Source: Aquisalimonas sp. (lineage in GTDB: Bacteria > Pseudomonadota > Gammaproteobacteria > Nitrococcales > Aquisalimonadaceae). From it: 6,191 bases of DNA. Both the position numbers and the translations under genes were made by a program. Shown here one piece after another: positions 1 through 5,982 of this stretch (positions are counted from its first letter, which is position 1; each line of letters opens with the position of its first letter). The stretch is taken from assembly GCA_007127625.1 (NCBI GenBank), contig SKYZ01000046.1:1-6191 (forward strand). Direction: 5' to 3'. The notes beneath the pieces are model-generated. The model had not been told where the DNA came from and ran no database searches. It saw only the letters and a list, made by a program, of their open reading frames with translations.

Positions 1-10
1 GCGGTTTTCT

Positions 11-39
11 TTGCAGTCATGAATGGGAATCATTATCAT
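11..39 (+). promoter_or_regulatory. candidate sigma70 promoter of fbpAB
   Basis: A -10-like hexamer TATCAT (34-39, one mismatch to TATAAT) lies 17 nt after a weak -35-like TTGCAG (11-16). A shifted TTTGCA (10-15) would also serve, with an 18-nt spacer. Transcription would start near 46 and give a short leader of about 27 nt before the fbpA ATG at 73. The -10 element lies on top of the Fur box, the usual arrangement for iron repression. The -35 match is poor, so the placement is tentative. Confidence 0.45.
19..38 (+). promoter_or_regulatory. Fur box (ferric uptake regulator operator)
   Basis: Positions 24-38 read TGGGAATCATTATCA, which matches 13 of 15 bases of the 7-1-7 Fur consensus TGATAATCATTATCA. 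The right half, ATCATTATC at 29-37, is perfect against the classical 19-bp box; the left half is degenerate. The site overlaps the candidate -10 region of fbpA. With iron present, Fe(II)-Fur should block RNA polymerase; iron starvation should release it. The downstream ferric-iron binding protein supports this reading. Confidence 0.8.
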
Positions 40-72
40 TAGCATCAATAGCCCAGCCGGAGAGATCCGCCC

Positions 73-1077
73 ATGCGTCCTGCACTGTCGTTCGTGACCG
101 CCCTGCTTGCACTGGCTCTGGCGCCGCCCCTGGTGGCCGATGATGACCAGATCACGGTCTACTCCGCGCGCCAGGAGCATCTGATCAAGCCGCTGTTCGA
201 CCGTTTCACCGAGGAAACCGGCATCCGTGTGCGCTACGTCACCGACAACGCCGGCCCACTACTGGCCCGCCTCAAGGCAGAGGGGCGCAACACTCCCGCC
301 GATATGCTCATGACCGTCGATGCCGGCAATCTCTGGCAGGCCGCGGAGGAGGGCGTGCTGAACAGCGTTGACTCCGAGACCCTGCGCAGCAACATTCCCG
401 GGTATCTCCGCGACCCCGATGGCCAGTGGTTCGGGCTGTCCGTGCGCGCGCGGACCATCATCTACAGTACCGAGCGGGTCGATCCGGACGAGCTGAGCAC
501 CTATGAAGCGCTGGCCGAGCCGGAATGGGAAGGCCGCCTGTGCCTGCGCACCTCCCGCAAGGTGTACAACCAGTCACTGGTGGCCATGATGATCGCCCGC
601 CACGGCGAGGAGAAGACCCAGGAAATCGTCGAGGGGTGGGTGGACAATCTGGCCGCCTCGCCGTTCTCCAACGACACCTCGGTGATGCAGGCCATCGAGG
701 CGGGCCAGTGCGACGTCGGCATCGTCAATACCTACTATTTCGGTCGCCTGCAGAAGGACGATCCGGATATCCCGCTGGCGTTGCACTGGGCCAACCAGGA
801 CGAACACGGCGTGCACGTGAATGTCTCCGGCGCCGGCATCACCCGGCATGCCGGCAATCCGGAGGGTGCCCGCAAGCTGCTTGAGTGGCTCTCGGGAGAG
901 GAGGCGCAGGAAATGTTCGGTGCCCTGAATCTGGAGTATCCCGCCAGCGAGGACGTGCCGCTGAATGATCTGGTGGCGGCCTGGGGTGAGTTCGACCCGG
1001 ACACCATCAACGTGTCCGAAGCGGGGCGCCTGCAGGTGCCGGCGGTGATGCTCATGGACCGCGCCGGGTACCGTTAG
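73..1077 (+). CDS. fbpA: periplasmic Fe(III)-binding protein of an iron ABC transporter
   Basis: This is the substrate-binding protein of the FbpA/FutA/HitA family, which captures ferric ion in the periplasm and delivers it to the FbpB permease. It is 334 aa, a normal length. Residues 1-22 form a signal peptide (hydrophobic run LLALALAPPLVA, likely cleavage after A22). The mature protein starts with the typical ITVYSAR strand (27-33). The family's iron-ligand tyrosines are visible: Y165 in KVYNQSLV and the adjacent pair Y221-Y222 in NTYYFGRL. The position that is His9 in Neisseria FbpA appears to be Q34 here, so the site looks like the all-tyrosine class known from Mannheimia FbpA. C157 and C213 may form a disulfide. 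The ATG at 73 has GGAGAG (59-64) 8 nt upstream and directly precedes the signal peptide. Just upstream is a Fur box, and fbpB follows after 2 nt. The precise metal (Fe3+ with or without carbonate) is inferred from the family. Confidence 0.93.
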   Translation: MRPALSFVTALLALALAPPLVADDDQITVYSARQEHLIKPLFDRFTEETGIRVRYVTDNAGPLLARLKAEGRNTPADMLMTVDAGNLWQAAEEGVLNSVDSETLRSNIPGYLRDPDGQWFGLSVRARTIIYSTERVDPDELSTYEALAEPEWEGRLCLRTSRKVYNQSLVAMMIARHGEEKTQEIVEGWVDNLAASPFSNDTSVMQAIEAGQCDVGIVNTYYFGRLQKDDPDIPLALHWANQDEHGVHVNVSGAGITRHAGNPEGARKLLEWLSGEEAQEMFGALNLEYPASEDVPLNDLVAAWGEFDPDTINVSEAGRLQVPAVMLMDRAGYR

Positions 1078-1079
1078 AC

Positions 1080-2762
1080 GTGGCTGCCACCGGTTCCCAT
1101 GTGGCAGCCGGCACCGGTGGCGGTGCCCTGTCCTGGCGTTGGCCGCGTCTCCGCGGCTGGCGCTGGTTTGCGTGTCTGGTGGCGCTGGTCATCGTCGCGC
1201 CGATCATGGTGACCGTGCTGGCCTGGCTGGAGCCGGACACCACCGTCTGGCCGCATCTGGCCGAGACCAAACTTCCCACGCTGATCCGCAACACCATCGT
1301 CCTGATCGTCGGCGTCGGCGTTTCCGTGTTGCTGCTGGGGGTCTCCCTGGCCTGGCTGACCGCCGTCTGCGAGTTTCCGGGGCGGCGCTGGCTGGAGTGG
1401 GCGTTGATGCTGCCGCTGGCGGTGCCCGCCTACGTACTCGCCTTCGTTTTCATCGGCCTGTTCGACTACAGCGGTCCCGTGCAGGGCACCATGCGCGATC
1501 TGATGGGTTCCGGTGCCGGGTTGCCCCCGATCCGTTCCACCGGTGGCGTGCTGCTGGTCATGTCCCTGGTGCTCTACCCCTATGTGTACATGCTGGCGCG
1601 TACGGCCTTCCTGCGGCAGGGGCAGCAGCAGATGGAAGCGGCGCGCATCGCCGGCATGGGGCCCTGGCAGGCGTTCTTCCGGGTGGCGTTGCCCATGGCA
1701 CGGCCGGCCATTGCCATTGGTACGGCGCTGGCGCTGATGGAGGCGCTGGCGGATTTCGGCGCCGTGTCGGTGTTCAACTACGAAACCTTCACCACCGCCA
1801 TCTACAGCGCCTGGTTCGGTTTCTTCAGCCTGGAGGCTGCCGCGCAGCTGGCGTCCCTTTTGTTGCTGTTCATCGCCCTGGCGCTGTTCGCCGAGCGCGC
1901 GACCCGCGGTCGCGCAAGGTTCTACCAGCGGGGCGAGGGTCGCGATGTGCAGCGGGTTCGCCTGCAGGGCTGGCGAGGGTGGGGGGCAACCGTCTACGCG
2001 CTGATCGTGCTGTCCCTGGCGTTCGCCATCCCCATGGTGCAGCTCCTGATCTGGGCCGCCGGCGAGGTGGCCTCCGGCGTCGATCGCCGTTACCTGGACC
2101 TGGTCTGGCGGACCGTCAGCCTGGGTGCCATGGCGGCCTTTATTACCGTCGCCCTGGCCCTGCTGCTGGCCTATGCCCGGCGGGTCCAGAGTGACTGGAT
2201 GACCCGCCACGCGGTGGCGATGTCCACGCTTGGCTACGCCATCCCCGGGTCGGTGCTGGCCGTGAGCATCATGATGGTCTTCGCCTGGCTGGATAACACG
2301 CTGATCGGCATGTTCGACCTCGGTTCCGGGCAGGTGTTGGGCGGCAGCCTCATTGCGCTGCTTTGCGCCTACGTCATCCGTTTCATGGCGGTGGCCTTCG
2401 GCGCCGTGGATACGGCCCTCGAGCAGGTGCGCCCGAGCATGGCCGACGCCGCGCGAAGCCTAGGCGCGGGGCCGTGGCGGGTGATTGCCCGGGTGTATGT
2501 GCCAATGCTCCGGCCTGGCCTGCTGGCCGGCGTCCTGCTGGTGGGCGTGGATGTCATGAAGGAGATGCCGGCGACACTGCTGCTGCGCCCGTTCGGCTGG
2601 GATACGCTGGCAGTCCGCATCTTCGAGCTGACCGCCGAGGGTGAGTGGCAACGGGCCGCCCTGCCCGCGGTGACCCTGGTGATCGCCGGGCTGTTGCCGG
2701 TTATTCTGCTGGTCCGGCGGTCAGGTCTTCCACGCGCGCGGCAGCCGCTGCAGGTCAGTTAA
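1080..2762 (+). CDS. fbpB: ferric iron ABC transporter permease, fused double domain
   Basis: This is an inner-membrane permease of the FbpB/SfuB/HitB family that moves iron handed over by FbpA into the cytoplasm, powered by an ATPase. The 560-aa protein is two homologous permease halves in one chain. Each has the cytoplasmic EAA loop that docks the ATPase: EAARIAGMGPWQAFFRVALP (186-205) and DAARSLGAGPWRVIARVYVP (456-475), with the conserved glycine in each. About 12 hydrophobic segments are visible, roughly at 29-50, 70-95, 104-128, 155-173, 207-230, 250-270, 303-326, 342-365, 379-403, 419-440, 480-500 and 528-546. The start is GTG at 1080, 2 nt after the fbpA stop, with no good Shine-Dalgarno sequence, so translation is probably coupled to fbpA. 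A GTG at 1101 (codon 8) is an alternative start that would avoid most of the hairpin there. No fbpC ATPase follows; it must be upstream of the window or elsewhere. Confidence 0.92.
   Translation: MAATGSHVAAGTGGGALSWRWPRLRGWRWFACLVALVIVAPIMVTVLAWLEPDTTVWPHLAETKLPTLIRNTIVLIVGVGVSVLLLGVSLAWLTAVCEFPGRRWLEWALMLPLAVPAYVLAFVFIGLFDYSGPVQGTMRDLMGSGAGLPPIRSTGGVLLVMSLVLYPYVYMLARTAFLRQGQQQMEAARIAGMGPWQAFFRVALPMARPAIAIGTALALMEALADFGAVSVFNYETFTTAIYSAWFGFFSLEAAAQLASLLLLFIALALFAERATRGRARFYQRGEGRDVQRVRLQGWRGWGATVYALIVLSLAFAIPMVQLLIWAAGEVASGVDRRYLDLVWRTVSLGAMAAFITVALALLLAYARRVQSDWMTRHAVAMSTLGYAIPGSVLAVSIMMVFAWLDNTLIGMFDLGSGQVLGGSLIALLCAYVIRFMAVAFGAVDTALEQVRPSMADAARSLGAGPWRVIARVYVPMLRPGLLAGVLLVGVDVMKEMPATLLLRPFGWDTLAVRIFELTAEGEWQRAALPAVTLVIAGLLPVILLVRRSGLPRARQPLQVS
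1081..1127 (+). promoter_or_regulatory. tandem hairpins at the start of fbpB
   Basis: Two adjacent inverted repeats cover codons 1-16 of fbpB. In the first, GGCTGCCAC (1082-1090) pairs perfectly with GTGGCAGCC (1101-1109) around a 10-nt loop; T1081-G1110 can add a wobble pair. In the second, GGCACC (1110-1115) pairs with GGTGCC (1122-1127) around a 6-nt loop. The first stem takes up the second and third bases of the GTG start codon. No T-run follows, so these are not intrinsic terminators. Likely effects are masking of independent fbpB initiation or protection of upstream mRNA. The pairing is seen directly; the function is inferred. Confidence 0.4.
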
Positions 2763-2815
2763 GAAAACGTCGAATTCCGTCCGTCGACGGCGCCCGCCCC
2801 ATGGCGTGGTTATTG

Positions 2816-2830
2816 AGTATAATTCATACT
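2816..2830 (+). promoter_or_regulatory. candidate gcv -10 element within a palindrome
   Basis: A perfect TATAAT occurs at 2818-2823, preceded by TG at 2814-2815 (one base further away than in a standard extended -10). No recognisable -35 hexamer lies 16-18 nt upstream, where the sequence is C-rich. The -10 is embedded in the inverted repeat AGTAT-aattc-ATACT (2816-2830), which could be an operator for an activator or repressor. A perfect TTGACA at 2834-2839 has no matching -10 downstream and is not used in this call. The assignment to gcv transcription is inferred from position. Confidence 0.35.
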
Positions 2831-2851
2831 GAATTGACAGAAATTCCATAA

Positions 2852-2909
2852 AGAACCGGTTCCAGAGGAATGGCGGTCGAGATGTGTTATTGTCTTCCGC
2901 CTTGGTTCT
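2852..2909 (+). promoter_or_regulatory. possible three-way-junction RNA fold in the gcvT leader
   Basis: By eye, three helices fit end to end. P1 pairs AGAACCGG (2852-2859) with TTGGTTCT (2902-2909), six Watson-Crick pairs plus two G-U. P2 pairs TTCC (2860-2863) with GGAA (2867-2870) over an AGA loop. P3 pairs GGCGG (2872-2876) with CCGCC (2897-2901) and continues as 2880-2884 with 2891-2895. Only one base, T2871, is unpaired at the junction. The fold resembles no riboswitch class I recognise and lacks glycine-aptamer core motifs. A chance fold is quite possible. Confidence 0.25.
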
Positions 2910-2946
2910 ATGACTGCGCTTCAACTTGATTTGTTGCGGCGGTTCC

Positions 2947-3003
2947 CCGGCCGGCTCACGCTGGCGCGTCTGTTTCAGCTGTCGCGCCGCGCGCGTCGGC
3001 CGG
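2947..3003 (+). promoter_or_regulatory. long imperfect hairpin upstream of gcvT
   Basis: Positions 2947-2955 pair with 2995-3003 (CCGGCCGGC with GTCGGCCGG, eight Watson-Crick pairs and one G-U). The stem continues, broken by single mismatches, through 2957/2993 and 2959-2961/2989-2991, then through GGCGCG (2963-2968) pairing with CGCGCC (2983-2988) after one bulged T. It ends in an apical loop around TGTTTCAGCT. About 19-20 pairs form in 57 nt. No T-run follows, so it is not a classical terminator. It ends 13 nt before the gcvT Shine-Dalgarno sequence and could affect initiation or mRNA stability. High local GC makes some pairing expected by chance. Confidence 0.4.
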
Positions 3004-3011
3004 CTCGTCAC

Positions 3012-3026
3012 CAAACGGGAGGTTTG
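3012..3026 (+). promoter_or_regulatory. gcvT ribosome binding site in a small hairpin loop
   Basis: GGGAGG (3017-3022) is a strong Shine-Dalgarno sequence 11 nt before ATG 3034 and fixes that codon as the gcvT start. It is flanked by CAAAC (3012-3016) and GTTTG (3022-3026), which can pair and show most of the Shine-Dalgarno sequence (GGGAG) in a 5-nt loop. The stem is only 5 bp. Confidence 0.6.
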
Positions 3027-3033
3027 CGGCACC

Positions 3034-4122
3034 ATGCTGCAGCGGACACCATTGTATGACCGGCACCAGGCCGCCGGCGCCAAGCTCGTGGATTTCGCCG
3101 GCTGGGAAATGCCGGTGAACTACGGTTCGCAGATCAAGGAGCACGAGCAGGTTCGCTCTGCGGCGGGGCTGTTCGACGTCTCGCACATGGGCGTCGTCGA
3201 TGTCTCCGGGGCAGGGGCGTTGCCCTACCTGCGTCGCGTGCTGGCCAACGACGCGGCCCGTCTGTCGACGCCGGGTCAGGCCTTCTATACCTGCATGCTC
3301 AACGAGCAGGGCGGCATTCTCGATGATCTGATTGTCTATTATCTCTCCGAGGGGCGTTATCGCATCGTGGTCAATGCGGCGTGCCGCGAAGCCGATCTTG
3401 ACTGGCTGCAGCAGCACGCCGACGGCTTCGACGTGCGGGTGCGGGAGCGCAAGGAGATGGCGATGATCGCCGTACAGGGGCCGCAGGCCGAGCGCTGCCT
3501 GGGCCAGGCTGTGGATGCCCGCCTGGAGAGCCGGCTGGGGGCGCTGAAACCGTTTCGCGCCGTGGAGACCGGCGACTGGCTGATTGCCCGGACCGGCTAC
3601 ACCGGTGAGGATGGTTTCGAGGTCATGCTTCCGGACCGGACCGCTGCGGACCTCTGGGATCACCTGGTGGCGGCCGGCGCTGTCCCCTGCGGGCTGGGGT
3701 CCCGCGACAGCCTGCGGCTGGAGGCCGGCCTGTGCCTGTACGGTCAGGACATGGACACCACCACCACGCCGCTGGAATCCGCGCTGGGCTGGACGGTGGC
3801 CTGGGACCCCGAGGACCGGGAGTTCATCGGTCGTCAGGCGCTGGCGCAACAGCGCGCCGACGGCGTCCAGCGCCGCCTGGTGGGGATGGTGCTGGAAGGC
3901 CGCGGTGTGCTCCGGCACGGTCAGGCCCTGCAGTCGGAATCCGGCGCGGTGGGTGAGGTAACGTCCGGGGGCTACTCTCCGGTGCTGGGGCAGTCCATTG
4001 CCCTGGCGCGTATCCCCGTGGGGGACGACGGCCCTTGGACGGTGGACATGCGCGGGCGTGCGCTGCCCGTCCGGGTGGTGAAGCCCCCCTTCGTCCGCAA
4101 CGGCAAGGCTTTCATTGATTGA
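3034..4122 (+). CDS. gcvT: aminomethyltransferase, glycine cleavage T-protein
   Basis: T-protein takes the aminomethyl group carried on lipoylated GcvH, transfers the carbon to tetrahydrofolate to give 5,10-methylene-THF, and releases ammonia. It is cytoplasmic. The 362-aa product is nearly the same length as E. coli GcvT (364 aa) and keeps the same landmarks: TPLYDRH (5-11), [19 protein letters not shown] (19-37), FDVSHM (47-52), the folate-site segment [11 protein letters not shown] with conserved D97 (93-103), [13 protein letters not shown] (185-197), [19 protein letters not shown] (219-237) and the C-terminal [11 protein letters not shown] (349-359). ATG 3034 is chosen for its GGGAGG site and because [11 protein letters not shown] aligns directly with the E. 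coli N terminus. The reading frame stays open upstream to 2926, but that stretch is Cys/Arg-rich, unlike any T-protein, and is leader sequence. It is the first gene of the operon; gcvH follows after 44 nt. Confidence 0.96.
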   Translation: MLQRTPLYDRHQAAGAKLVDFAGWEMPVNYGSQIKEHEQVRSAAGLFDVSHMGVVDVSGAGALPYLRRVLANDAARLSTPGQAFYTCMLNEQGGILDDLIVYYLSEGRYRIVVNAACREADLDWLQQHADGFDVRVRERKEMAMIAVQGPQAERCLGQAVDARLESRLGALKPFRAVETGDWLIARTGYTGEDGFEVMLPDRTAADLWDHLVAAGAVPCGLGSRDSLRLEAGLCLYGQDMDTTTTPLESALGWTVAWDPEDREFIGRQALAQQRADGVQRRLVGMVLEGRGVLRHGQALQSESGAVGEVTSGGYSPVLGQSIALARIPVGDDGPWTVDMRGRALPVRVVKPPFVRNGKAFID

Positions 4123-4124
4123 AC

Positions 4125-4143
4125 GACCCCTCAGCGAGGGGTC
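4125..4143 (+). promoter_or_regulatory. perfect 8-bp hairpin between gcvT and gcvH
   Basis: GACCCCTC (4125-4132) pairs perfectly with GAGGGGTC (4136-4143) around the 3-nt loop AGC. It begins 2 nt after the gcvT stop and ends 8 nt before the gcvH Shine-Dalgarno sequence. No T-run follows (CGAAACTTAAGGG), so complete termination is unlikely. It more probably protects upstream mRNA from 3' exonucleases, marks a processing site, or sets the ratio of H- to T-protein. The pairing is certain from the sequence; the role is inferred. Confidence 0.55.
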
Positions 4144-4166
4144 CGAAACTTAAGGGACGCAGACCA

Positions 4167-4565
4167 ATGAGCAACGTACCCGGTGATCTGAAGTATACCT
4201 CCAGCCACGAATGGGTCCGTGCCGAGGATGACGGAACCGTCACCGTCGGCATCAGTGACCACGCCCAGGACTCCCTGGGTGATCTGGTCTTCGTCGAGAC
4301 CCCCGAGATCGATCGCGCCGTGGAGGCCGGTGAGGCTTGCGCCGTGGTCGAGTCCGTCAAGGCCGCCTCGGATATCTACGCGCCCGTGGCCGGAACCATC
4401 ATCGATGCCAACAGCGAGCTGCAGGACTCCCCGGAACTCGTCAACACCGATCCGTACGGTGAAGGCTGGATCATGCGCATCCGCATCGACGACCCCGATG
4501 TCCTGGAAGAGCTCATGGGCGCCGACGCCTACGAGAACCTCCTTGCCGAGGAGGGCGAGGACTGA
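4167..4565 (+). CDS. gcvH: glycine cleavage system H-protein (lipoyl carrier)
   Basis: H-protein is the mobile carrier of the complex. Its lipoyl group accepts the aminomethyl moiety from P-protein, presents it to T-protein, and is reoxidised by lipoamide dehydrogenase. The 132-aa product is close to E. coli GcvH (129 aa). The start is typical ([10 protein letters not shown], 8-17), followed by [21 protein letters not shown] (27-47). The lipoylation site is K65 within [14 protein letters not shown] (61-74), and [13 protein letters not shown] (93-105) forms the late conserved block. The C terminus ends in an acidic tail (LLAEEGED). ATG 4167 has AAGGGA (4152-4157) 9 nt upstream and aligns with family N termini. 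An in-frame TTG at 4119 would add 16 residues encoded by the intergenic hairpin and is rejected. gcvPA follows after 33 nt. Confidence 0.97.
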   Translation: MSNVPGDLKYTSSHEWVRAEDDGTVTVGISDHAQDSLGDLVFVETPEIDRAVEAGEACAVVESVKAASDIYAPVAGTIIDANSELQDSPELVNTDPYGEGWIMRIRIDDPDVLEELMGADAYENLLAEEGED

Positions 4566-4598
4566 GGTCCGCTTTCGCAACAGAGGTCGGAGTACGCC

Positions 4599-5966
4599 AT
4601 GCCGTTCATTCCGCACACTGATGAAGAAATCCGCCAGATGCTGGCGGAGATCGGTGTCGACAGCATCAACGCGCTGTTCGACGAAATCCCCGCAGACCTG
4701 CGTGACCCGGATCTTCCGCGCGTTCCCGCGGGTGTCTCCGAGATGGAGATCACCCGGCTGATGAACGAGCGCGCTGCCGGGGACATGCTTGGTCCGTGCT
4801 TCCTGGGCGCCGGCGCCTACCGGCACCACGTGCCCGCGGCGGTCTGGGAAGTCACCACACGCGGCGAGTACTACAGCGCCTACACCCCCTATCAGGCGGA
4901 GGCCAGCCAGGGCACGCTGCAGCTCATCTACGAGTACCAGAGCATGATGGCGGGGTTGATGGGCATGGACGCCTCCAATGCCTCGCTGTATGACGGTGGT
5001 TCCGCGCTGGCCGAGGCGGTGCTCATGGCCGTGCGCGCCAACCGCAAGTCGAAATCCGGCCGCATCCTGGTGCCGGACACCGTCAACCCGCTGTACCGGG
5101 ATACCACGCAGACCATCGTCGGCAACCAGGGCATCGTCATGGAGACGGTGGCCAGCGACCCCGCCACCGGCGTGGTGGATCCGGCCACGCTGAAGCAGTG
5201 GGATGGCGAGGATGTTGCCGCCCTGGTGATTCCCCAGCCCAACTGGTTCGGGCGCCTGGAGGACGCCGCGGCGCTCACCGAATGGGCTCAACGCAACGGC
5301 GCGCTGGTGATTGCCGTGGTCAATCCCACCGCCATGGCGGTGATCACGCCCCCCGGCGAGTGGGGCGAGAGCGGCGCCGATATCGCCTGCGGCGAAGGCC
5401 AGCCCCTGGGCATACCGCTGTCGTCCGGCGGCCCGTACTTCGGCTTCATGTGCTGCCGCAAGGCTTACGTGCGGCAGATGCCGGGCCGGATTGTCGGCCG
5501 CACCGTGGACATGGAAGGACGTACCGGCTATACGCTGACCCTGCAGGCGCGGGAGCAGCATATCCGCCGCTCCAAGGCCACATCGAACATCTGCACCAAC
5601 CAGGGGCTGATGGTCACCGCGGCCACCATGTACCTGTCCCTGCTCGGTGCCGAAGGGCTGGAGCGGGTGGCAGCGCAGTGCCACGCCAACACCCGGGCGC
5701 TCACTGAACGCCTGAGCGACGTCAAGGGTGTCAGCCTGCGCTTCGATGGCCCCTATTTCCACGAGCGCGTCATCGAACTGGATCGCCCCGCTGAACCGGT
5801 GTTCCAGCAGCTGGCGAACCAGGGCGTTCTCGCCGGCTACCCGCTGGGTCGCCACGACAAGCGGCTCGCCAATGCCCTGCTGGTGTGTGCCACCGAGACC
5901 GTCACCGAGGCGGACATGGACCGCTACGTGGAGGCGCTGGGCCACGCGCTGGCCCGCGCCGCCTGA
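4599..5966 (+). CDS. gcvPA: glycine decarboxylase (P-protein) subunit 1
   Basis: This is the N-terminal half of P-protein in organisms that split it into two chains. With GcvPB it forms the PLP-dependent enzyme that decarboxylates glycine and loads the aminomethyl group onto GcvH. The 455-aa length fits the PA family (about 440-450 aa). Recognisable blocks are [15 protein letters not shown] (1-15), [16 protein letters not shown] (68-83), [17 protein letters not shown] (92-108), [10 protein letters not shown] (131-140), [19 protein letters not shown] (265-283) and [18 protein letters not shown] (318-335). The PLP-binding lysine belongs to the PB chain and is not expected here. ATG 4599 has GGAG (4589-4592) 6 nt upstream, and the N terminus matches the family. 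gcvPB starts 16 nt after its stop. Confidence 0.96.
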   Translation: MPFIPHTDEEIRQMLAEIGVDSINALFDEIPADLRDPDLPRVPAGVSEMEITRLMNERAAGDMLGPCFLGAGAYRHHVPAAVWEVTTRGEYYSAYTPYQAEASQGTLQLIYEYQSMMAGLMGMDASNASLYDGGSALAEAVLMAVRANRKSKSGRILVPDTVNPLYRDTTQTIVGNQGIVMETVASDPATGVVDPATLKQWDGEDVAALVIPQPNWFGRLEDAAALTEWAQRNGALVIAVVNPTAMAVITPPGEWGESGADIACGEGQPLGIPLSSGGPYFGFMCCRKAYVRQMPGRIVGRTVDMEGRTGYTLTLQAREQHIRRSKATSNICTNQGLMVTAATMYLSLLGAEGLERVAAQCHANTRALTERLSDVKGVSLRFDGPYFHERVIELDRPAEPVFQQLANQGVLAGYPLGRHDKRLANALLVCATETVTEADMDRYVEALGHALARAA

Positions 5967-5982
5967 TCAACGGAGGTTTGCC

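Larger units (their letters stand above)
2763..3033 (+). other. fbpB-gcvT intergenic region and gcvT leader
   Basis: These 271 nt separate the iron genes from the glycine-cleavage operon. I find no convincing gene here. There is no hairpin followed by a T-run after fbpB, so termination there is not by an obvious intrinsic terminator. The first part contains the perfect 10-bp palindrome CCGTCGACGG (2781-2790). An AT-rich patch (about 2811-2850) that contrasts with the GC-rich surroundings probably holds the gcv promoter. The rest (about 2830-3033) would be a leader of roughly 200 nt with two possible folded elements and the gcvT ribosome binding site. The conserved cores of glycine riboswitches (a CCGAAGG-type segment and the later CTCAGG-type segment) are not visible. 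Confidence 0.6.

Noticed and set aside
1074..2210. Minus-strand open frame of 378 codons opposite fbpB
   Set aside because: The translation is low-complexity, rich in Gln, Gly, His and Pro, and lies wholly opposite a clear membrane protein gene. It is a codon-composition artefact.
2768..2790. Intrinsic terminator after fbpB (CGTCGA / TCGACG, 6-bp stem)
   Set aside because: It is followed by a GC-rich stretch instead of a T-run and the stem is short.
2834..2862. sigma70 promoter using the perfect TTGACA at 2834-2839
   Set aside because: At 16-18 nt downstream the sequence is CCGGTT/CGGTTC/GGTTCC, which does not resemble a -10 element.
2949..3006. Direct repeat GGCCGGCTC (2949-2957 and 2998-3006)
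   Set aside because: The two copies are better explained as the complementary arms of the leader hairpin, since GGCCGG is self-complementary. No further copies are seen.
2926..3033. N-terminal extension of gcvT from a TTG at 2926
   Set aside because: It would add 36 Cys/Arg-rich residues absent from T-proteins. The ATG at 3034 has a strong ribosome binding site and aligns with the family N terminus.
2763..3033. Glycine riboswitch upstream of gcvT
   Set aside because: It was looked for because it is common before gcvT. The conserved CCGAAGG-like and CTCAGG/ACAGAGG-like segments are not present. A covariance-model search would settle it.
2956..3918. Minus-strand open frame of 320 codons opposite gcvT
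   Set aside because: It is antisense to a certain gene and its translation shows no family resemblance.
4119..4166. TTG start for gcvH overlapping the gcvT stop
   Set aside because: The extra 16 residues are encoded by the intergenic hairpin and do not resemble GcvH. ATG 4167 has its own Shine-Dalgarno sequence.
4131..5945. Very long open frame on the minus strand (604 codons) opposite gcvH and gcvPA
   Set aside because: It is antisense to two certain genes, spans the gcvH-gcvPA boundary, and its translation is rich in His, Gly and Arg with no recognisable domain. Long antisense frames are normal in GC-rich genes.
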